Shown: positions 25,985-34,015, counted from the first letter of the stretch. The stretch: DNA of 43,880 nt from Pseudorhodobacter antarcticus (GCA_945862465.1 CAMAYO010000014.1:1-43880), one strand, 5' to 3'. Numbers and translations are program-made. Notes: generated by a model from the letters alone, not told the origin.

Positions 25985-26773
25985 ATGCAAGGCAGTGCCA
26001 ACCTTAACCTTATGATCAAAGCCGCGCGCAAAGCGGGGCGTGCCTTGGTTAAAGACTTTCGCGAGGTGGAGAACCTGCAAGTGTCGGCCAAGGGGCCGGG
26101 CGACTTTGTGACCAAGGCCGACCGTGAAGCCGAACGGCTGATCAAGGAAGATCTGATGGAAGCCCGCCCGACCTATGGTTGGCTGGGCGAAGAAACTGGC
26201 GCTACGGCGGGGGCTGACCCGACACGGCGCTGGATTGTGGACCCGTTGGATGGCACGACGAACTTTCTGCACGGTCTGCCGCATTGGGCGGTATCGATTG
26301 CGCTGGAACATAAGGGCGAGATCGTGTCGGGCGTGGTTTTCGATGCCGCCAAGGACGAGATGTATTGGGCCGAAAAAGGCGCAGGCGCTTGGATGAACGA
26401 GCGCCGCCTGCGCGTGTCAGGCCGCCGTCAGATGCACGAAGGGCTGTTTGCCACCGGCGTGCCGTTTGGTGCAAAAAAGACCCTGCCCGCCATGGTGGCC
26501 GATCTGGCGCGCCTGATGCCCGGTTGTGCGGGTGTGCGGCGCTGGGGGGCGGCTTCGCTGGACTTTGCTTATGTCGCGAGCGGCCGCTATGACGGGTATT
26601 GGGAGCGCGAGTTGCAGCCTTGGGACATGGCCGCAGGCCTGTTGCTGGTGCGCGAGGCGGGCGGCTTTGCCCAAGCCGTGCGCGAGGGCGATGATATTTT
26701 GGACGCAGGCTCTGTCATCTGCGGCAACGATGGGCTGTTTGACGCCTTTGCGAAGATTATCCGCAACGCCTAA
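25985..26773 (+). CDS. suhB: Inositol-1-monophosphatase family protein (SuhB)
   Basis: A magnesium-dependent phosphatase of the inositol monophosphatase family. The start at 25985 (MQGSANLNLMIKAARKAGRAL) has CGGAG upstream and gives 262 residues; the open frame extends 38 codons upstream without support. The metal sites are present: the GEETG motif, DPLDGTTNFLHGLPHWAVSIAL and the C-terminal QPWDMAAGLLLVREAGG. In many bacteria SuhB also supports rRNA antitermination through NusA. A second family member, hisN, is at the other end of the window. It ends three bases before the convergent GFA gene. Confidence 0.93.
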   Translation: MQGSANLNLMIKAARKAGRALVKDFREVENLQVSAKGPGDFVTKADREAERLIKEDLMEARPTYGWLGEETGATAGADPTRRWIVDPLDGTTNFLHGLPHWAVSIALEHKGEIVSGVVFDAAKDEMYWAEKGAGAWMNERRLRVSGRRQMHEGLFATGVPFGAKKTLPAMVADLARLMPGCAGVRRWGAASLDFAYVASGRYDGYWERELQPWDMAAGLLLVREAGGFAQAVREGDDILDAGSVICGNDGLFDAFAKIIRNA

Positions 26774-26776
26774 ATT

Positions 26777-27157
26777 TTAAGATTTGCGATCGGCGGGGTG
26801 GTTCACCCCGTCCATCATGGGCACTTGGGCAAAATCGCGCGGGCTGACCCCGTCGAGAATACCGGTGTTGATGCCATATTGCAGCGGGTTTGAACGGCGC
26901 TGGTGGTGGGTATAAATCCCGCAGGTCTGGCAGAACCAATGCTTGGCCGTTCCAGTGCCCCATTGGTAAAGCGTCAGGTTGTCTGCGCCCTTCACAATCA
27001 CAACGTGATCCAAAGGGGCCGATACGACAATCGCGCCCCGCCTCCGGCAATAGGAGCAATCGCAGCGGCGGGCAGAGGCTAGCCCTTCAGGCAAGCGCAC
27101 CACAAGTTCGACCGCGCCACAATGGCACGTGCCGCGCAGGTTGGTCATAGGGTTCAT
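26777..27157 (-). CDS. GFA-family zinc-binding protein
   Basis: A small zinc protein of the glutathione-dependent formaldehyde-activating (GFA) fold with 126 residues. The zinc-binding cysteines are CHC (11-13), CDCSYC (32-37) and CQTC (76-79), in the standard order for the family. The start at 27157 has AAGGA upstream. Most members are not proven formaldehyde enzymes, and no formaldehyde oxidation genes are adjacent, so the biochemical role is open. The next gene upstream on the same strand encodes the 41-residue basic protein. Confidence 0.85.
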   Translation of the reverse strand: MNPMTNLRGTCHCGAVELVVRLPEGLASARRCDCSYCRRRGAIVVSAPLDHVVIVKGADNLTLYQWGTGTAKHWFCQTCGIYTHHQRRSNPLQYGINTGILDGVSPRDFAQVPMMDGVNHPADRKS

Positions 27158-27226
27158 GGGCGATCCTTGGGGCCTAATGGCCTTGGGGGGTGCTGGCCCG
27201 CGCAGGATCAAGCCCCCCAAGAGGCC

Positions 27227-27352
27227 TTATTCTTTGGATTTATTCACATTCAGCTCGCCCTTAGAGCTTGCCACCGCGATCGAGGTTGTGGCCTTGGCCG
27301 CCTCTTTCTTGGGTTTCTTGACTTCTTTGCGTTTGTTCATGCCCTTGGCCAT
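27227..27352 (-). CDS. Small lysine-rich protein (41 residues)
   Basis: The ATG at 27352 opens a 41-codon frame beginning MAKGMNKRKEVKKPKKEAAK and ending LNVNKSKE. AGGAG lies eight bases upstream on the coding strand, one of the clearest ribosome binding sites in the window. Eleven of the 41 residues are lysine, concentrated in the first half. It resembles small MAKGMNKKKEVKKPKKE-type proteins I recall from other Rhodobacteraceae; that recollection is unverified. A nucleic-acid or ribosome association is plausible from charge alone. It lies between the sugar operon and the GFA gene on the same strand. Confidence 0.75.
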   Translation of the reverse strand: MAKGMNKRKEVKKPKKEAAKATTSIAVASSKGELNVNKSKE

Positions 27353-27442
27353 GTCATTCTCCTGCTGGCGCGGATGCGCTGTAATGAAGCCAGTGTAGAC
27401 CTTTGCGAGGCGCGGGGGAATTCCCGATTTTCCTACGTAAAA

Positions 27443-28384
27443 TCAGGTCTGCGCGGCCAGATCGGGGTGAAACACCAAGGCTGCAGCCCCAATCAGGCTA
27501 GAGGTGGTGCCCAACTGGGCGCAGTGCAGCGCCACCCCATCAAAGCCGGGTTTCAGGTGGGAGGCTAGGGTTTCTGTGATCACGGGGGCCAGTTGGTCAA
27601 AGGCTTGGCTCATGCCGCCGCCCAAAATGACCGCTTCTGGCGACAGGATGTGGATCAGGCTGGCGCAGCCGATGCCCAAAAGGGTGGCTTCATCGTGCAC
27701 AAGGCTTTTTGCCAAGCTGTCGCCCAAGGCTGCCGCCTCGTAAACGGCACGGGCGTCGAGGGCGCGGCCGTGCAGAGAGGAGGCGGGGGTTTGGGCGGCA
27801 CGCGCGGTGGCACGGTCGGCAAGGGCCGGACCTGCGCCCCAATCTTCAAAGCAAGGCATCGTTGCACCGGCATAGCGCGGCCAATCGCGGTGAAAGAACA
27901 TATGCCCCAGATGCCCAGCCATACCGCGCCGCCCACGCAGTGGCCTGCCATCGGCAATGATGCCGCCGCCGATCCCGGTGGAGATGGTGATATAGACAAA
28001 GTCGCTATAGGCGCGCCCTGCCCCATGGCAAAGTTCGGCCACAGCACCCGCGATGCCGTCATTTTCCACCTGAACCGACATGGCGAGTTTTTGCGAAAGC
28101 ATATCGCGCAGGGGGAAATCCTCAAACCCTTTTAGGGTTTGCACGCCAAAGACCCGCCCCGTGAGTGTATCCAACGGGCCGGGGGCGCAGATGGCGGCCC
28201 CCTTAACCTGCGTGCCGAAAAGCACCTGCGCGCTAAGCTGGGCAATCTGGTCCAGCACAACCGCCGGCCCCGCCATGGCTTGAGTGGCGATGGCTTGTTG
28301 CGTGACGATCTGGCCCAATGCGTCAACCAGACCCACCCTGATCTGGGTGCCGCCAAGGTCGATTGCCAGCGCCAGATCGGCCAT
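27443..28384 (-). CDS. ROK-family sugar kinase
   Basis: An ATP-dependent sugar kinase of the ROK family (glucokinase, allose kinase, N-acetylmannosamine kinase group). The start at 28384 overlaps the stop of the upstream epimerase gene as TAATG and gives 313 residues. The phosphate loop is AIDLGGTQIRVGL (7-19), the catalytic aspartate is in VENDGIAGAVAE (D109), and STGIGGGII and AGHLGHM follow. The usual zinc motif CxCGxxGC after GHLGHM is absent; residues 162-185 contain a single cysteine. It is the last gene of the seven-gene carbohydrate operon, and the substrate is not evident. Lack of the zinc site does not exclude kinase activity. Confidence 0.85.
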   Translation of the reverse strand: MADLALAIDLGGTQIRVGLVDALGQIVTQQAIATQAMAGPAVVLDQIAQLSAQVLFGTQVKGAAICAPGPLDTLTGRVFGVQTLKGFEDFPLRDMLSQKLAMSVQVENDGIAGAVAELCHGAGRAYSDFVYITISTGIGGGIIADGRPLRGRRGMAGHLGHMFFHRDWPRYAGATMPCFEDWGAGPALADRATARAAQTPASSLHGRALDARAVYEAAALGDSLAKSLVHDEATLLGIGCASLIHILSPEAVILGGGMSQAFDQLAPVITETLASHLKPGFDGVALHCAQLGTTSSLIGAAALVFHPDLAAQT

Positions 28385-29082
28385 TACAGAGCTGCCAGCC
28401 AAGCCATGCGCGCGGCAAGGTCGGGCGCGTTGAAGGCAAGCGATCCCAGAACCACTGTCTGCGCACCTTCGGCCCGCATACGAGGCACAGTGTGTTCGCG
28501 AATGCCACCGTCTGCCGCCAAGATCACCTGCGGGGCTTTGGCATCCAGCAAGGCGCGGGCTTCAGCAAGGCGCAGATATGTCGTCTCATCAGGTTGCACC
28601 CCTTTGATGCCGATGGGGGTGGATACCAGCGTCAGCATCGCCACGTCGGCGAGCCAAGCTTCGGCCTGTTCCACCGGCGTTTCCAGCTGCAGCACCAGCC
28701 CTGCCTTTAGCCCCAAAGCCGCGATGATGGCAAAGGCTTCGCGCAGAATGGCAGGATCGGTTTCGGCGTGGATCGAGATTAAATCCGCCCCTGCTTCGGC
28801 GAACTGTTCGATCTGCGACAGCAAGACCGAACCCGTTACCATCAAATGCACGTGCATCGGCTTGGCTGTGGCCTTGCGCAGGTTGGCGATCTGATCGGGA
28901 AAGAACAGCAAGGCGGCGGTGAAATGGCCATCCGACACATCAATATGCAGCATATCAACATGCGGTTCTACCCGCGCCAAATCGGCGCGCAAAGCGCCCA
29001 AATCGGCGCTCCACACCGAAAATTCGGCGATGAGGCGGGTTTTGGGCAGGCTTTGCAGCCAATTTGCGTCAGGTCGTGCCAT
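28384..29082 (-). CDS. Ribulose-phosphate 3-epimerase-like protein
   Basis: A TIM-barrel epimerase of the Rpe/AlsE family with 232 residues. The start at 29082 has AAAGG upstream. Metal and catalytic positions are mostly kept: HIDVSDGHF (H46, D48, D51), HVHLMV (H79) and AADGGIR (D191). The first strand reads FSVWSADLG instead of SILSADF, and the phosphate-side loop reads STPIGIKGVQP instead of VNPGFGGQ. It is therefore not a standard housekeeping Rpe, and an AlsE-like enzyme acting on another ketose phosphate is plausible. It lies 38 bases after the transaldolase gene and is coupled to the kinase gene by a TAATG junction. Confidence 0.82.
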   Translation of the reverse strand: MARPDANWLQSLPKTRLIAEFSVWSADLGALRADLARVEPHVDMLHIDVSDGHFTAALLFFPDQIANLRKATAKPMHVHLMVTGSVLLSQIEQFAEAGADLISIHAETDPAILREAFAIIAALGLKAGLVLQLETPVEQAEAWLADVAMLTLVSTPIGIKGVQPDETTYLRLAEARALLDAKAPQVILAADGGIREHTVPRMRAEGAQTVVLGSLAFNAPDLAARMAWLAAL

Positions 29083-29120
29083 GGGTGGTGCCTTTGGTCT
29101 GCGCCCCAAGGGGCCTAGGG

Positions 29121-30056
29121 TTACAGTTTCGCTGCGACCAAAGCTTCTAGCTTCATCGCGTCGATGTGGAAGTTGCGAATGCCTTCGGCCAGCTTTTCGG
29201 TGGCCATGGCGTCTTCGTTATGGGCCCAACGGAAATCAGCTTCTGAGGTCGGCGCTGCCTTGCCCGTTACCGCCCCTGCGGTCAGCTTGCGCGAAAGCGC
29301 CCCTTCGTCGGCGGCAAGCTTTGCGATCAAGTCGGGAGAGATCGTCAGGCGGTCGCAGCCGGCCAGCGCTTCAATCTGGCCTGGGTTGCGAAAAGACGCG
29401 CCCATCACCACGGTGGCGATGCCGTGCGATTTGTAATGGTCATAAATGCGGCGCACCGACAGAACGCCGGGGTCTTCCTCGGCCGTGTAGGTCTGGCCCG
29501 TGGCTTTGGAAAACCAATCCGTGATCCGGCCCACGAAGGGCGAGATTAAGAACACTCCCGCATCCGCACAGGCCTTGGCTTGCGCCATGGAAAACAACAG
29601 GGTCAAGTTGCATTGGATGCCTTCGCGTTCCAGAACTCGGGCGGCTTGGATGCCTTCCCATGTGGCGGCGAGTTTGATCAGGATGCGGTCCGCGCCCACA
29701 TCCAGCTTGGCATAAGCGTCAATTAAAGCGCGGGCTTTGGCGATTGAGGCGTCTTTGTCAAACGACAGGCGGGCGTCGACTTCGGTGGACACTCGTCCCG
29801 GCACGATGGCGGCCAATTCTGCGCCCAAGCCCACGGTCAGGTCTTGCACAATCGCGGCGACTGCGTTGCTTTTGCCTTTCATACGCGCCACTGTTTGGGT
29901 GAATTTGTCCTGCATCGCGGGGCTTTGCATGGCTTTTAGCACCAGCGAGGGGTTTGTTGTGCAGTCTTGCGGGGCCAAACGGCGCACAGCCTCTAGGTCG
30001 CCGGTATCGGCCACAACAACAGTCATGGCGTTGAGTTGGTCAAGTTTGCTGGTCAT
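29121..30056 (-). CDS. tal: Transaldolase (TalB type)
   Basis: The enzyme transfers a dihydroxyacetone unit between sugar phosphates in the non-oxidative pentose phosphate pathway. The start at 30056 (MTSKLDQLNAMTVVVADTG) has AAAGGA eight bases upstream and gives 311 residues, as for TalB; the longer open frame upstream lies inside the regulator gene. Motifs are QDCTTNPSLVLKAMQ, STEVDARLSFD, the Schiff-base lysine in RILIKLAATWEGIQAA (K128) and PFVGRITDWF. The start overlaps the stop of the ROK regulator as ATGA. Its place within a sugar operon suggests that the pathway's product enters at the sedoheptulose/fructose phosphate level; that is inference. Confidence 0.93.
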   Translation of the reverse strand: MTSKLDQLNAMTVVVADTGDLEAVRRLAPQDCTTNPSLVLKAMQSPAMQDKFTQTVARMKGKSNAVAAIVQDLTVGLGAELAAIVPGRVSTEVDARLSFDKDASIAKARALIDAYAKLDVGADRILIKLAATWEGIQAARVLEREGIQCNLTLLFSMAQAKACADAGVFLISPFVGRITDWFSKATGQTYTAEEDPGVLSVRRIYDHYKSHGIATVVMGASFRNPGQIEALAGCDRLTISPDLIAKLAADEGALSRKLTAGAVTGKAAPTSEADFRWAHNEDAMATEKLAEGIRNFHIDAMKLEALVAAKL

Positions 30057-31276
30057 GAAGTGGTCCTTTGGCGAAGTGCGCGGGAAGCGGGGTTGGCCCT
30101 GTTTGGCACGACAGGCGCGGTTGGGAAAGGGGTTGCTGAGGGGCTTTTGCCCAAGTCGGGCAAGGCAAAGATGCGCGCGCGCAGGCGGGCAGCAGCCCCG
30201 ATGGCAGCCCCTTCGCCGCCATAGCGCGCCAGATGCAGACTGGGGGCGGCGTGGCCTTGCAGCATCAGCGCGGACAAGCGCTGCGTGACGGCATCTGCCA
30301 CAGCGGGGTAAAGGACTGACAAAGGCCCGCCCAACACGATGCGGGAGGGGTCTAGAAGGTGGGTGGCATTGGCAAGTCCTATGGCCAATGCCTCGGCCCA
30401 CAGGTCAAGGGCGGCAAGGGTTTCAGGCGTGTTGGCTGTGGCCAGCACGTCTGCCACACCTTGCGCAACCGACCAACCGGGGCGCATGGCGGCAGGAAAA
30501 CCTGCGGCCCCTGCCATGGTTTCCAAAGCTCCCGATTTGCCGTGAACCGAGACAATCATATGCCCCAGTTCGCCCGCAAACCCATGCGCGCCGCTGATCA
30601 TGCGGCCTTCATCCAGATAGGCTGACCCCACCCCTTCGGCCAATAGCACCATCAGCAGGCTGCTGGGTTCTAGATCGGCCGCACGCTCGGCGCTGGCAAA
30701 GGCGAAGGCGTCGTTGCAGACATCGATTTGCCAAGTGGCGGGGGCAGCATCCTGCAGCGCTTCTTGCAGGGCAAAGTTCCGCCAGCCCAAGAGCGGCGCG
30801 TTGACCACTTGGCCATGCCGCCCGACCAAACCCGGAACGGCCACGCCAAGACCCGCAAGGCGGGCAGGATCGGTATGTGCAGCAAGACTTTGCGCTGCCG
30901 AAAGGATGCGCGGCACCATGGCTTTGGGGTCGTGAAAGGTGTCTCCCACGGGGTCAACCTTTCGCGCGATCACGCGCATCGTCAGGTCCAACAGCACGGC
31001 CGAGACGGCTCGGGTGTCAATTTCAACCCCCATAAACAGCGCCCCTTGCGGGTTAAGGCGCAGCGCCACGCCGGGGCGGCCAATGCGCTCTGGCGTGGGG
31101 GTGGGCGTTTCCAGAACCAACCCTGCCGTTGCCAATTCGGCCACAGCGTGGCCGATGGTGGCGCGGGTTACGCCCAGGGCGCGCGCCATATCAGCGCGGC
31201 TGAGGCTTTGCCCACCTTGTAACAGGCGCAGGCACTGCAGAGAGATCATTCGGCGGAGAAAGCGAGGGGTGTTCAC
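30053..31276 (-). CDS. ROK-family transcriptional regulator (NagC/XylR type)
   Basis: A sugar-responsive repressor or activator of 407 residues. A winged helix-turn-helix lies at about residues 10-60 (LSRADMARALGVTRATIGHAVAEL), followed by a ROK sugar-binding domain (VEIDTRAVSAVLLDL, CNDAFAFASAE, GELGHMIVSVHG). The zinc motif CxCGxxGC expected after GELGHM is missing. The start is GTG at 31276, overlapping the hydrolase stop as GTGA. It is embedded in the middle of the operon it probably controls, so it would be autoregulated. The inverted repeat at 33981-34009 is the best candidate operator. Its C-terminal 30 residues are Pro/Ala/Arg-rich and extend past the ROK fold. Confidence 0.88.
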   Translation of the reverse strand: MNTPRFLRRMISLQCLRLLQGGQSLSRADMARALGVTRATIGHAVAELATAGLVLETPTPTPERIGRPGVALRLNPQGALFMGVEIDTRAVSAVLLDLTMRVIARKVDPVGDTFHDPKAMVPRILSAAQSLAAHTDPARLAGLGVAVPGLVGRHGQVVNAPLLGWRNFALQEALQDAAPATWQIDVCNDAFAFASAERAADLEPSSLLMVLLAEGVGSAYLDEGRMISGAHGFAGELGHMIVSVHGKSGALETMAGAAGFPAAMRPGWSVAQGVADVLATANTPETLAALDLWAEALAIGLANATHLLDPSRIVLGGPLSVLYPAVADAVTQRLSALMLQGHAAPSLHLARYGGEGAAIGAAARLRARIFALPDLGKSPSATPFPTAPVVPNRANPASRALRQRTTS

Positions 31277-32070
31277 GTCTGCGCCGTTAGAAACTGCGCG
31301 AGGGCGGTGCGAAAGGCCGCCACGTGGGCCAATTTGTCACGGCCTTTGGCGGGCAGGTCGGTCAGGATAGCATGGGGGATCAGGGCTGCCAGGTCTGTGC
31401 CATAAGCTGCGGGGTGGACATAGTCTTGGCCCGTGGTCAGCACCAAAGTGGGCAAGGTTAAGGTTGCGATTTGCGCGCGCGTTGCCCCCGGCCCATCAAG
31501 CGGTATGCGCTGCAAGAGGGCCAGCGTCGTTTCGGGGCGTGGCCGCGTGAAAAACGTGACCAGCGAGGCCGCATTGTCAGGCGAGGCAATGCTCAGGTCG
31601 CGGTAGATTTTTCCCGATTGAAACAGCACCCGCCCGATCTCGCCATGGCGGGCCAGTTGGCGGGCAACCTCGACATAAGATTGCATCGTTTCTGGGGCGG
31701 GGTGATCGACCCATGCGGGCCGCGCCAAAATCAGCGCCTTGACGCGCAGCGGATGCGTCACCGCCAGCCGCAAGGAAATGGCAGCCCCAAGCGAAATACC
31801 ACCCATCGCTACACTTTGCAGACCCAGATGGTCCATCAGCGCCAAAACATCTTGGCCAAACTGCGCGATAGACAAGCGGGCCAGATCGCCAAGGTCTGAC
31901 CCGTCATGGCCGCGACACATCAGGGTGATGCGGGTGAAGCCTTCTGGGAAGACCTCGGCAGGTTGGGCGGCTGTGGCACCTAAGCCGTGCTGCCAAAAGA
32001 CAGCGGGGCCTTGGCCTGCGATGTCGTAGGCAAGGCGGCAGCCGTCAGGGGTTTGGAACGTTGCGGTCAT
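31273..32070 (-). CDS. Alpha/beta hydrolase
   Basis: An alpha/beta-fold hydrolase of 265 residues. The start at 32070 overlaps the stop of the isomerase gene as ATGA. The nucleophile elbow is GGISLG (S93), the acid is in TTGQD (D216) and the histidine is in DKLAHVAAF (H249); the oxyanion segment is WQHGLGATAA. It resembles lactonase-like members such as 3-oxoadipate enol-lactonase. In an operon that also encodes a sugar dehydrogenase, hydrolysis of a sugar lactone or ester is a reasonable guess. The substrate is unproven. Confidence 0.85.
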   Translation of the reverse strand: MTATFQTPDGCRLAYDIAGQGPAVFWQHGLGATAAQPAEVFPEGFTRITLMCRGHDGSDLGDLARLSIAQFGQDVLALMDHLGLQSVAMGGISLGAAISLRLAVTHPLRVKALILARPAWVDHPAPETMQSYVEVARQLARHGEIGRVLFQSGKIYRDLSIASPDNAASLVTFFTRPRPETTLALLQRIPLDGPGATRAQIATLTLPTLVLTTGQDYVHPAAYGTDLAALIPHAILTDLPAKGRDKLAHVAAFRTALAQFLTAQT

Positions 32071-32888
32071 CTGTGGCACAGGTCTTGCAGCACGCGGGCG
32101 GCTTGGGGGGCTTGGGCGACATCAAAGCCATGGCCGATCAGCGCGCCGTGATAGCCCGCAAGGCGCAGACTTGCCGCGAAGGCGGGCAGGTCGATGATGC
32201 CATCGCCAGGGGCCACCACGCGGCCTGTGGCGTCGTGGTCTTTGGCATGGGCCAGCAGCACGTCAGCGCCCAATAGGTCAAAGGCTTGATCCAGAATGGC
32301 TGGCTGATGCACCGCCTGTTCGGGGGCAATCAGGTTGGCGGCATCCAGAACGATACCCAAATGCGGGGCTTGCATCTGGTCTAAGATCCGGCGGGCGGCG
32401 GGCGCATCGCAAATGACATTGGCAGGCTCAGGCTCGATCCCCAAATACAGGCCATAGTGGGCAGCGCGGTCCAAAGCGTGGGACAGTTCAGCCGCCATAT
32501 CTGCCCAAGCAGCGGCCGAGGTGTTTTGCGCATGCGCCGCCCACATATTGCCCGCATCGCGCGAACCGGTGCACAGCGTGACAATCGGCGCGCCTAGCGT
32601 TTGGGCCGCTTGCAGCACCAGTTCAAACCGTCCGCGCATCTGAATGCGATAGGCTGAATCTGGGTGCGCCATGTTCCAAGTGCCCGACAGGGCGCTGATC
32701 ACAACCCCCGCCGCAGCCGCCTGATCGCGCACGGCCTCCAAACCCGTGGGGGCGGTTTCGGGGATGGGCGGCAGACCCAGATTGGAAAGGTTGAACTGCA
32801 CCGCGCCAAAGCCATCGGCCTTTACAGCAGCAAAGGTCGCTTCAGCCGTCGTCAGCGGATAGGTGCGTGAGAAGATGGCGGGGGTCAT
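32067..32888 (-). CDS. Sugar phosphate isomerase/epimerase-type TIM-barrel protein
   Basis: A xylose-isomerase-like TIM-barrel protein (AP endonuclease 2 superfamily) with 273 residues. Probable metal ligands are E152 or E154 in LGIEPEPAN, D182 in GIVLDAANLI and H214 in LAHAKDHDATG. The final strand reads GYHGALIGHGFD, where family members usually have a glutamate ligand (LxLE), so the fourth ligand may be histidine (H253) or absent. Both ends overlap neighbours by four bases (ATGA), with the dehydrogenase gene upstream and the hydrolase gene downstream. Members interconvert keto and aldo sugars or epimerise them; the substrate is unknown. Confidence 0.85.
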   Translation of the reverse strand: MTPAIFSRTYPLTTAEATFAAVKADGFGAVQFNLSNLGLPPIPETAPTGLEAVRDQAAAAGVVISALSGTWNMAHPDSAYRIQMRGRFELVLQAAQTLGAPIVTLCTGSRDAGNMWAAHAQNTSAAAWADMAAELSHALDRAAHYGLYLGIEPEPANVICDAPAARRILDQMQAPHLGIVLDAANLIAPEQAVHQPAILDQAFDLLGADVLLAHAKDHDATGRVVAPGDGIIDLPAFAASLRLAGYHGALIGHGFDVAQAPQAARVLQDLCHR

Positions 32889-33964
32889 ACCGGCCCCGTG
32901 GCATCGGCCAGCTTCACCGGCTGCCCCGTTTCGGCTGATCGCATCACCGCCACCATAGCCCGCACAGACTCCAGCCCATCCACGATAGAAGCCCCCGTCA
33001 TCGGCGCGCCCTTCAAGATCACATCCCCAAAACCTTCCAACTGGCGGCGGTAAAAATGCCCATCTGCGCCGAGCACACGGAGGGTCGAGGCGTCAGCTTC
33101 GCGGAAAATATCCACCTCGGATGCGCGGAAATACCACGGGTTCAGGATATTCGCTTTGATCGACCCGTTCTGGCCGTAGATCTGAAAGCCTTCGTGCCAA
33201 TCCATCCGCACGGCCAAGGTCAGGTCCAAATGGCCCAAGGCGCGGTTTTCAAATTCGACATCAATGAACCACGACATGGCACCGTATTTTTCACGGTGGC
33301 GGGCGTGAACCTCGACAATTGGGCCCGACAGGTAGCGGGCAAGGTCCAAAAGATGGCAGCCGTGGGCCAGCATATTGTAGCGGCGCAGGTTGGCTTTGGG
33401 GTTTTCGCTGGGCTTGATCGCCCGCGACCCTGTGCGCGGCATGGGTTGGATCGCATCGGTGTTGGTATAGCGGGCAGTGGAATCGCAATACCACGCCTTA
33501 AGCGCCAAAATCTCGCCCATCTCATCGGTGAGAAAATCTTTGGCCGATTGGATGCCCGGATCAAAGCGCAGCATATGACCCACCTGCAAGGTCTTGCCCG
33601 TCGCATCGACAACCTTTTGCAGTTCCAGCACTTCTTCCACCGACAGGCCGATGGGCTTTTCACAAAACACATGCTTGCCCGCCTGCAAAGCGCGGATGGC
33701 CGCGGGCACGTGGAAAGCGTCCGAGGTGGCGATGATCACGGCTTCCACCATGTCGTCGGCCAGCATCGCGTCATAGTCCAGATAGATGGCGGCGGCGTCA
33801 TAGAAAGCGCCAAAGCGGTTGGCCAAGCCTTCATCCGCATCGCAAACAGCGCGCAGGTCGGTGTTGCGGGCCTTTTGCACCGATTCCAGATGGCCAAATT
33901 GTGAGATGGGGCCACAGCCCAAGATCCCCACCCCAAGCAGGCGCTGTTCTTTTTTGATGGCCAT
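32885..33964 (-). CDS. Gfo/Idh/MocA-family oxidoreductase
   Basis: An NAD(P)-dependent sugar or polyol dehydrogenase of the glucose-fructose oxidoreductase/inositol dehydrogenase family, 359 residues. The Rossmann motif is GILGCGPISQFGH (13-25), the catalytic lysine segment is CEKPIG (101-106), and the metal-free active-site motif HGCHLLD (201-207) follows. A C-terminal beta-sheet domain includes VEFENRALGHLDLTLAV. It is the first gene of the seven-gene operon, with AGGAGGA before the ATG, and a promoter with an inverted repeat lies directly upstream. There is no signal peptide, so it acts in the cytoplasm. Confidence 0.88.
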   Translation of the reverse strand: MAIKKEQRLLGVGILGCGPISQFGHLESVQKARNTDLRAVCDADEGLANRFGAFYDAAAIYLDYDAMLADDMVEAVIIATSDAFHVPAAIRALQAGKHVFCEKPIGLSVEEVLELQKVVDATGKTLQVGHMLRFDPGIQSAKDFLTDEMGEILALKAWYCDSTARYTNTDAIQPMPRTGSRAIKPSENPKANLRRYNMLAHGCHLLDLARYLSGPIVEVHARHREKYGAMSWFIDVEFENRALGHLDLTLAVRMDWHEGFQIYGQNGSIKANILNPWYFRASEVDIFREADASTLRVLGADGHFYRRQLEGFGDVILKGAPMTGASIVDGLESVRAMVAVMRSAETGQPVKLADATGPV

Positions 33965-33980
33965 GATGTCCTCCTATGAT

Positions 33981-34009
33981 GGAATTTGTTTACGAATGAT
34001 ACGAATTCC
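33981..34009. promoter_or_regulatory. Inverted repeat, candidate operator of the carbohydrate operon
   Basis: A 29-base imperfect palindrome with perfect outer arms GGAATT/AATTCC (33981-33986, 34004-34009) and further matches inside (GGAATT-N-GT-N-T on both strands). It also contains the direct repeat TACGAAT (33991-33997 and 34000-34006). It covers the spacer and -10 of the operon promoter. A GTTTAC/ATACG-type core is compatible with ROK-regulator sites, and the operon encodes a ROK regulator. Confidence 0.55.
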
Positions 34010-34015
34010 CGTCAA
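33987..34015 (-). promoter_or_regulatory. Candidate promoter of the carbohydrate operon
   Basis: Read on the minus strand, TTGACG (34015-34010) and TAAACA (33992-33987) are separated by 17 bases and sit 22 bases before the Gfo/Idh/MocA start. The -35 is strong and the -10 is moderate. It is overlapped by the inverted repeat at 33981-34009. Confidence 0.5.

Noticed and set aside
30057-30401. Fused N-terminal domain on the transaldolase frame
   Set aside because: The extension lies wholly inside the ROK regulator gene, and TalB-type residues begin at the ATG at 30056, which has AAAGGA upstream.
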